A stretch of DNA of 6,424 nt. Source: an uncultured Ruminococcus sp. (GTDB lineage Bacteria; Bacillota; Clostridia; Oscillospirales; CAG-272). The stretch covers positions 1-6,424 of the forward strand of contig CACXBN010000341.1 of assembly GCA_902765885.1 (NCBI GenBank), in the 5' to 3' direction. Shown one piece after another: positions 1-4,004 of this stretch. The position numbers and the translations under genes were made by a program. Positions within the stretch are counted from its first letter, which is position 1; each line of letters starts with the position of its first letter. The notes under the pieces were generated by a model. It saw nothing but the letters and a program-made list of their open reading frames with translations, did not search any database and was not told where the DNA came from.

Positions 1-1
1 G

Positions 2-181
2 ATCGATTTGATTGATTGTGACCACAATCTCGGTATGTACGCGCAGTTGGGCGGCGACGGGATAAAACTGCTTGACTGGCTTGTTGAACGGCAAACGTAT
101 TACCCGATCGCTCTTCATACTATGAATCCCGTTGGACGGGAAAATATGCAGCGATTGATAAACAGATATTGGGAAAGTTAA
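2..181 (+). CDS. C-terminal fragment of a probable cyclic-phosphate-processing receiver (cREC) domain protein, cut by the window edge
   Basis: The reading frame is open from base 2 to a TAA at 179-181, giving 59 residues with no start in view. Visible motifs are DCDHNLG at fragment residues 5-11, GIKLLDWLVE at 20-29, and HTMNPVGRENM at 39-49, followed by an ending IxRYW. The D-x-D-H-x-L-G block, the H-(S/T)-x-N-P-x-G block and the NM..LI..YW tail resemble the small receiver-like proteins annotated as cyclic-phosphate-processing receiver domains, for which a role in RNA-end or cyclic phosphate handling has been predicted from comparative genomics. That function is a family-level prediction and nothing here tests it. 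The gene converges on the leftward mechanosensitive channel gene, and the two stop codons are about 150 bp apart. The N-terminus and any partner genes lie outside the window. The family call is from memory of the motif pattern. Confidence 0.66.
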   Translation: MDLIDCDHNLGMYAQLGGDGIKLLDWLVERQTYYPIALHTMNPVGRENMQRLINRYWES

Positions 182-196
182 AAGAACAGGACGGAC

Positions 197-238
197 AAAA
201 AAGATACCAGGGAGTCTTAAATTCGTCGACCTGGTATC
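197..238 (-). terminator. Intrinsic terminator downstream of the mscS-family gene
   Basis: GATACCAGG at 203-211 and CCTGGTATC at 230-238 form a perfect 9-bp stem with an 18-nt loop. Read on the minus strand, the stem is followed at once by T6 (the A-run at 197-202), the usual form of a Rho-independent terminator. It lies about 100 nt past the stop of the leftward channel gene, so it should end that transcript. Read on the plus strand the hairpin follows the cREC fragment's stop by about 20 nt, but only a weak AT-rich stretch follows it, so termination of the rightward gene is less sure. The rest of the spacer, 239-335, shows nothing else recognisable. Confidence 0.8.
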
Positions 239-335
239 ATTATACAAATATTTTGGTCTGCAAATGCTCGGATGTTATTGCCTTATTAACTGTCTCCAAG
301 AACACTATGCAAAAAAACGTGCTGGTTTTATGTGA

Positions 336-1151
336 TTATTCGTTCTCCGGATTAACAAGAGTAACATCGAGATGATTGTAGGGAATTTCGATTCCGAATT
401 TATCAAAAGCTTTCTTTGCGTCTTCCCACATGTCGAAGTACACGCTCCAGTAGTTTTCAGCTTTGCACCAGATACGGAGCTTCAGAACGATTGCGGACTG
501 GGAATGGGCGGCAACAAGAACTTCAGGCGCCGGATCATCAAGGATGAGATCGTTAACTTTGGCTGTTGCAAGAAGGACCTTGCGCGCAAGTTCGATATCC
601 GTGCTGTATGCTACATTGTAATCGAAATCGACTCTGCGGAGATCCTGAGTTGAAAGATTCTTGATCGTAGCTCCCGTGAGGGCTGAGTTCGGAACGACAA
701 CATCAATGTTGTCTGCCGTTGTCAGCTTTGTGTAGTAAATGCCTATTTCTTTTACGAATCCGGAAGCGACTGATGAGTCAATATAGTCACCGATGTGGAA
801 AGGCTTGCTCACCATTATCACGATACCTGCGGCAATGTTGGAAAGACCGCCCTGAAGAGCAAGGCCTATAGTCACGCCCAGTGTACCTATAAGCGCTACG
901 ATTGAAGACGCAGGCACTCCGAGAATCATAACGGCTGTCAGAATGATCAGAAGCTTCAGCCCGGCTGAGATGAAGTTTGAAAGGAATGACTGGGCATTCG
1001 GATCAGCCTTGGCAAACAGCTTTGTCTTCTGAAACATTTTAATGAGAAACTTTACAAGAATAAATCCAATTACGACAACAGCCGCCGCTATAAGCAGTTT
1101 CAGAGCAAAATCCGGCAGAGTCGTAGTTACGAAATTAGTAAACCAGTTCAT
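336..1151 (-). CDS. mscS: Small-conductance mechanosensitive channel, MscS family
   Basis: This is a 271-residue inner-membrane channel that would open under membrane tension to release small solutes during hypo-osmotic shock. Three hydrophobic segments are visible: about residues 17-39, 60-80 and 82-115. The third is the Gly/Ala-rich pore helix and carries the family signature GLALQGGLSNIAAG at 96-109, followed by PFHIGDYI at 117-124 at the start of the cytoplasmic beta domain. VVVPNSALTG (151-160) and the C-terminal GIEIPYNHLDV (253-263) match the ends of the soluble vestibule as in E. coli MscS. The length is close to E. coli MscS (286 aa), so this is the minimal three-helix form without extra N-terminal helices. 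The ATG at 1151 was chosen because AAGGAG lies 6 nt upstream. A longer in-frame start at 1211 would run through the promoter. It is downstream of and co-oriented with the acyl-CoA synthetase gene, with an 87-bp gap and no terminator, but no functional link is evident. Confidence 0.93.
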   Translation of the reverse strand: MNWFTNFVTTTLPDFALKLLIAAAVVVIGFILVKFLIKMFQKTKLFAKADPNAQSFLSNFISAGLKLLIILTAVMILGVPASSIVALIGTLGVTIGLALQGGLSNIAAGIVIMVSKPFHIGDYIDSSVASGFVKEIGIYYTKLTTADNIDVVVPNSALTGATIKNLSTQDLRRVDFDYNVAYSTDIELARKVLLATAKVNDLILDDPAPEVLVAAHSQSAIVLKLRIWCKAENYWSVYFDMWEDAKKAFDKFGIEIPYNHLDVTLVNPENE

Positions 1152-1157
1152 ACGATA

Positions 1158-1163
1158 CTCCTT
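1158..1163 (-). promoter_or_regulatory. Ribosome-binding site that fixes the mscS-family start
   Basis: AAGGAG on the minus strand lies 6 nt before the ATG at 1151-1149. No comparable site precedes the alternative in-frame ATG at 1211, so this site decides the start in favour of the 271-residue protein. Confidence 0.85.
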
Positions 1164-1179
1164 ATGTTTTGATAAGACA

Positions 1180-1208
1180 ATTATACCGAAACTCCGGCCA
1201 TTATTCAA
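1180..1208 (-). promoter_or_regulatory. Sigma-A type promoter for the mscS-family gene
   Basis: On the minus strand, a -35 box TTGAAT (1208-1203; TTGA matches consensus) and a perfect -10 box TATAAT (1185-1180) are separated by exactly 17 nt. Transcription should start near 1173, leaving a 5' leader of about 20 nt with the RBS. The promoter lies in the 87-bp gap after the acyl-CoA synthetase stop. No hairpin and T-run occurs in this gap, so the channel gene probably has both its own promoter and readthrough from upstream. Confidence 0.8.
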
Positions 1209-1238
1209 CAAAGATTTTGAGAATAATACTTTTAATGT

Positions 1239-3530
1239 TTATTTGCGTCCTCTCAGTTCCACACGGCGTATTTTACCGCTGATGGTTTTGGGAAGTTCGG
1301 GAAGAAATTCAACTATTCTCGGATATTTGTACGGAGCCGTGTGTTCCTTCACGTAATTCTGGATCTCCTTTACAAGAGCATCGTCGCCTGTTTTGCCGTT
1401 TACGAGAACCACAGAGGCTTTGACTACCTGACCCCTTATTTCATCAGGGACTGCAGTTACTGCGCACTCGAGAACATATGGAAGTTCCATTATGACAGAC
1501 TCGATCTCAAACGGACCGATACGGTAGCCTGATGACTTGATAACGTCGTCTACACGGCCGACATACCAGAAGTATCCGTCCTCGTCGCGCCATGCCGTAT
1601 CACCCGTGTGGTAGAAACCGTCATGCCATGCTTCTTTTGTCGCCTCTTCGTTTCTGAAATATCCTTTGAACAGACCGCATGGTGTTCTTTCGGTTGTCTT
1701 TATTACGATTTCGCCTGTTTCACCCGCATCGCAGACCCTTCCGTCCGGATCGTGGATCTCGACCTGATAGAGCGGGGAAGGACGTCCCATCGAACCGGGC
1801 TTCGGGTTGTCGCCTACGAAGTTGCCGATAACAAGAGTTGTTTCCGTCTGTCCGAATCCTTCCATAAGAGACAGTCCGGTGTATTCCTTGAATTTGTAGA
1901 ATACTTCAGGATTGAGGGCTTCGCCCGCGATCGTAACATTCTTCAGCGAAGAAAGATCGTAGTTTTCTATACCTGCCTTAATGAAGAAACGGAACATGGT
2001 GGGAGGTGCGCAGAAAGTGGTTATGTTGTATTTCTTGAAGAGCGGGAGGATATCGTCTGCTGCGAATTTATCAAAGTCGTATGCAAATACACAGCTTTCG
2101 CACAGCCACTGTCCGTAAAGTTTGCCCCACAGCGCTTTTCCCCAGCCCGTGTCGGAAATTGTAAAATGAATTCCGTTTGGGTCTGCATTGTGCCAGTATC
2201 TTGCGGTTATATAGTGCCCGAGGGCATATTTATAGCTGTGTGCGGCGATTTTCGGGTATCCTGTCGTTCCGCTTGTGAACAGCATATACATCGTTGCGTT
2301 TCCGCAAGCCTCTTTGACTCTTTCGAAAGTATCCGGGTAGCTCATGAATTCGTCATCAAACGAATGCCATCCGTCACGGTGTCCGTGTGCCATTATCTTG
2401 ATAAGTGCGGGTGCGGTAGTTTCTGCGGCAAGTTCAGCCTGGTGGGCTGTATCACCGTCACCCGTGCAAACGATTGCTTTCACGCTTGCGGATTCATAGC
2501 GGTATTCAAAATCATGCTTCACAAGCATATGCGTTGCCGGGATAGCGACAGCTCCTATCTTATGAAGTGCTATAGATGCTATCCAGAACTGCCAGTGCCT
2601 CTTCAGAACAAGCATTACCGTATCACCGAATTTAATGCCGAGATCTATGAAGTAATTTGCAGCACGGTTTGAAAGCTTCGAAATATCCGAATATGTAAAT
2701 CTTCTTTCCTCTTTGTTGACATCAAGGTGAAGAAGCGCGATTTTATCCGGATTTTTTGCGGCTATCGCATCTACAGTATCATATGCAAAGTTATATTTAT
2801 CCTCATTATGGAACTTGATTTCCTTGAGTTTTCCGTTGTCTTCTATGCATTCGATGAAATTAAGGGCAACAGCATTCTCGGGAAGCGCCGAGAGAACGGG
2901 ATGATGAGCTTTTTCCGCTTCGGCTTCTATATCCTGGGTCTCAGGGTAGTCGTACGCAGCTCCGCCGGGGGAGATTATCATGGCGAGGAATGTGCAGTCT
3001 TCTCCTCCGCATGCTACCATTCCGTGCGGCTTTGAACTGTCGTAGTAGATAGAGTCGCCGGGACCGAGGACTTCTATATGACCGTCTATGGATACCTTCA
3101 GGCTTCCGGTGAGAATATAGTCATATTCCTGACCTTCATGATGCGCCAGCTTTATAGGTGCGTTCTCTTCTTCCGGATTGAATTTTGCCCTTACAAAGAA
3201 AGGTTCGGCGTTTTTGTTTTTGAAGAGTGGCGCGAGGTTGTTATACCTGAACCCTTTGCGCCTTGCAATCGGAAGGCCGCCGCCTGCCCTTGTTACGCTG
3301 TATTCCTGAAGCGTAGGGCTCTCACCTTTTAGAAGGTCCGTCGTGTCGATGCCGAATCTTGCAGCGCACTTGTAAATGAAAGTGAAGCTCATATCCACTT
3401 CACCGGATTCGAGTTCTCTGTATGTTTCCAGTGAGACGCCGGTACAGACTGCCATTTCCTCTTCGGATATGTCGCATATGAGTCTGGTCTCTCTGATACG
3501 GTCAGCCACTTCGTGTATGTATTTTTCCAT
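1239..3530 (-). CDS. XRE-HTH / cupin / AMP-forming medium-chain-type acyl-CoA synthetase fusion
   Basis: This 763-residue protein has three parts. Residues 6-68 form an XRE-type helix-turn-helix (SEEEMAVCTGVSLETYRELESG at 22-43, with the usual ALGV-like helix end RFGIDTTDLL). Residues about 108-190 form a cupin barrel with HEGQEYDYILTG (131-142) and GPGDSIYYDSSKPHG (156-170). Of the usual metal ligands H131, E135 and H169 are present, but the first His of the HxH pair is Ala129. Residues about 245-760 are a full ANL-superfamily adenylating enzyme: P-loop FTSGTTGYPK (418-427), GFGQTET (558-564), YHTGD (640-644), hinge GRVDDVIKSSGYR (658-670), and PKTISGKIRR (747-756) with catalytic Lys753. The core resembles MACS-type acyl-CoA synthetases (ALHKIGAVAIPATHML; SDTGWGKALWGKLYGQW), so it should convert a carboxylic acid, ATP and CoA to acyl-CoA, AMP and PPi. 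The CVFAYDFDKF segment (480-489) lacks the pocket Trp typical of acetyl-CoA synthetase, which suggests an acid larger than acetate. The ATG at 3530 has AGGAG 7 nt upstream (3542-3538). The T-box leader upstream regulates it. The substrate is not known from sequence. Confidence 0.93.
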   Translation of the reverse strand: MEKYIHEVADRIRETRLICDISEEEMAVCTGVSLETYRELESGEVDMSFTFIYKCAARFGIDTTDLLKGESPTLQEYSVTRAGGGLPIARRKGFRYNNLAPLFKNKNAEPFFVRAKFNPEEENAPIKLAHHEGQEYDYILTGSLKVSIDGHIEVLGPGDSIYYDSSKPHGMVACGGEDCTFLAMIISPGGAAYDYPETQDIEAEAEKAHHPVLSALPENAVALNFIECIEDNGKLKEIKFHNEDKYNFAYDTVDAIAAKNPDKIALLHLDVNKEERRFTYSDISKLSNRAANYFIDLGIKFGDTVMLVLKRHWQFWIASIALHKIGAVAIPATHMLVKHDFEYRYESASVKAIVCTGDGDTAHQAELAAETTAPALIKIMAHGHRDGWHSFDDEFMSYPDTFERVKEACGNATMYMLFTSGTTGYPKIAAHSYKYALGHYITARYWHNADPNGIHFTISDTGWGKALWGKLYGQWLCESCVFAYDFDKFAADDILPLFKKYNITTFCAPPTMFRFFIKAGIENYDLSSLKNVTIAGEALNPEVFYKFKEYTGLSLMEGFGQTETTLVIGNFVGDNPKPGSMGRPSPLYQVEIHDPDGRVCDAGETGEIVIKTTERTPCGLFKGYFRNEEATKEAWHDGFYHTGDTAWRDEDGYFWYVGRVDDVIKSSGYRIGPFEIESVIMELPYVLECAVTAVPDEIRGQVVKASVVLVNGKTGDDALVKEIQNYVKEHTAPYKYPRIVEFLPELPKTISGKIRRVELRGRK

Positions 3531-3567
3531 ATGATTTCTCCTGATTATAAAGAATTAGGATTAAAAC

Positions 3568-3602
3568 AAAAAACAGTCCGTCTCGTATCTTGAGACGAAC
3601 TG
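3568..3602 (-). terminator. Regulated intrinsic terminator of the T-box
   Basis: On the minus strand CAGUUCGUCUC (3602-3592) pairs with GAGACGGACUG (3584-3574) in an 11-bp stem with one U-G wobble and a 7-nt loop, followed at once by U6 (3573-3568). It lies between the T-box sequence and the RBS of the acyl-CoA synthetase gene, so it should stop transcription when the cognate tRNA is charged. Confidence 0.92.
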
Positions 3603-3625
3603 ATAAATCCGCGGTACCACTCAAG
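3589..3625 (-). promoter_or_regulatory. T-box sequence and antiterminator
   Basis: CUUGAG (3625-3620) leads into UGGU (3619-3616) and ACCGCGG, and pairs perfectly with CUCAAG (3594-3589), with AC/GU pairs continuing beyond the UGGU bulge. This is the standard antiterminator geometry, with the bulge free to pair with the tRNA acceptor end. CUCAAG shares bases with the 5' arm of the terminator, so the two structures exclude each other. Confidence 0.88.
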
Positions 3626-3732
3626 TTGCAAAAAATGCCTCTCGTGAGATAAATATCTCATGTCGTTACGTGACATATACGTAGAGATTCTACTAAGCCT
3701 GTCGCGGCCTTTCTTTCCCTAAGCTCAGAAGT

Positions 3733-3735
3733 GAT
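3733..3735 (-). promoter_or_regulatory. Inferred T-box specifier codon AUC (isoleucine)
   Basis: In stem I the 3' strand reads CCA-AUC-A-CUUCU-GA-GCUU. CUUCU and GCUU pair with AGAAG and AAGC of the 5' strand on either side of the kink-turn. In well-studied T-boxes, such as glycine leaders with GAA-GGC-A-CUUC-GAG, the specifier is the triplet just before the purine that precedes this helix. The equivalent triplet here is AUC, read by tRNA-Ile (GAU). The T-box bulge UGGU (3619-3616) predicts a tRNA with discriminator base A, which fits tRNA-Ile. A GCC (Ala) reading in a neighbouring register is the main alternative. Confidence 0.62.
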
Positions 3736-3843
3736 TGGCATCATCTGTTTCACATCCGATTTCCACCAGCACGGATTCTCTGCAGTGAGTATAAGAATAT
3801 GCCGTCTTCTTCAACGCTTCTACAATACCCTGAATATGCCGAA

Positions 3844-3873
3844 AGTATACCACCATACAAGCATGTTTGTCAA
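3844..3873 (-). promoter_or_regulatory. Promoter of the T-box/acyl-CoA synthetase transcript
   Basis: On the minus strand a consensus -35 TTGACA (3873-3868) and a -10 TATACT (3849-3844, five of six) are 18 nt apart. The predicted start is near 3839-3837, giving a leader of about 307 nt that begins just before stem I of the T-box, as expected. One copy of an 11-bp direct repeat overlaps the -35 box and the spacer, so the promoter may also be under protein control. Confidence 0.85.
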
Positions 3874-3901
3874 GAATTTTCGCGTTAAAAAAGCATGTTT
3901 G
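3859..3901. repeat. Pair of 11-bp direct repeats flanking the leftward -35 box, candidate operator
   Basis: AAGCATGTTTG occurs at 3859-3869 and again at 3891-3901, 32 bp apart, about three helical turns. Each copy is close to a palindrome around CATG (AAgCATGtTT). The first overlaps the -35 and spacer of the T-box promoter and the second lies just upstream of that promoter, typical places for repressor or co-operative regulator sites. A natural candidate ligand is the HTH domain of the gene's own product, but that is inference. Confidence 0.5.
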
Positions 3902-3951
3902 GACAATGAAAATATTATGAAATTATAAGGCATTAATCACCTTAAATATAA

Positions 3952-3980
3952 TTGTATTGTCGGTGATAATGTGATATACT
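3952..3980 (+). promoter_or_regulatory. Probable promoter of the GH38 gene, with a short dyad
   Basis: TATACT (3975-3980) matches the -10 consensus at five of six bases, with TTGTAT (3952-3957) 17 bp upstream as a weak -35. A dyad ATCACC (3936-3941) / GGTGAT (3962-3967) is centred on the -35, and GTGATA occurs twice (3963-3968 and 3971-3976). A weak -35 with a dyad would suit a regulated sugar-use promoter, but the repeats are short. Confidence 0.5.
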
Positions 3981-3992
3981 TTTTGAAGTTAA

Positions 3993-4000
3993 GGGGAGGT
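3993..4000 (+). promoter_or_regulatory. Ribosome-binding site of the GH38 gene
   Basis: GGGGAGGT ends 4 nt before the ATG at 4005-4007, an extended Shine-Dalgarno match that fixes the start. No other in-frame start with a comparable site is near. Confidence 0.85.
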
Positions 4001-4004
4001 GCAT

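Larger units (their letters stand above)
3568..3837 (-). promoter_or_regulatory. T-box riboswitch leader of the HTH-cupin-acyl-CoA synthetase gene
   Basis: On the minus strand this stretch carries the T-box hallmarks in order. The stem I base pairs AAGC with GCUU. A kink-turn follows (GUUGA on one side, GA on the other), then a helix AGAAG/CUUCU and a specifier loop. The upper helix GGCAU/AUGCC is extended by UCU/AGA. The conserved distal stem I segment (about 3783-3755) reads CAGAGAAUCCG, then GCUGGUGGAAAUCGGA. Hairpins follow: GUAGA/UCUAC, AUGUC/GACAU and UGAGAU/AUCUCA. The T-box GAGUGGUACCGCGG lies at 3622-3609, then the terminator. T-boxes bind an uncharged tRNA through a codon-like specifier and its NCCA end, and transcription continues only when that tRNA is uncharged. 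The only gene it can control is the acyl-CoA synthetase fusion, whose ATG is 37 nt past the T-run. Identification as a T-box is firm from the motif set; the exact fold was worked out by eye. Confidence 0.93.

Noticed and set aside
239..244. Minus-strand TATAAT next to the terminator hairpin
   Set aside because: No -35 box at the right distance and no minus-strand gene downstream inside the window.
1152..1211. N-terminal extension of the MscS-family protein by 20 residues, starting at 1211
   Set aside because: The extension overlaps a 17-bp-spaced promoter and lacks an RBS. The ATG at 1151 has AAGGAG at 6 nt and a normal MscS N-terminus.
1608..2672. 354-codon plus-strand open frame
   Set aside because: It lies wholly antisense to the acyl-CoA synthetase domain, has no RBS and reads as Cys/Phe/Val-rich sequence typical of a mirror frame of a GC-biased gene.
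3574..3602. Terminator hairpin as an ordinary terminator of a gene to the right
   Set aside because: No minus-strand gene lies upstream of it. Its 5' arm overlaps the antiterminator partner of the T-box sequence, so it is the regulated terminator of the riboswitch.
3737..3739. GCC (Ala) as the T-box specifier
   Set aside because: It fits the discriminator base but most likely pairs with GGC in the upper helix, and it is not next to the purine and CUUCU helix by the kink-turn where specifiers sit. Kept as the main alternative only.
3731..3928. 65-codon plus-strand open frame in the divergent region
   Set aside because: It runs antisense through T-box stem I and the leftward promoter, has no RBS and shows no protein-like features.
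3947..3952. Perfect TATAAT on the plus strand as the GH38 -10 box
   Set aside because: No acceptable -35 occurs 16-18 bp upstream (TATAAG at 17 bp). The TATACT at 3975-3980 is better placed for the short leader, though it is also weak at -35.
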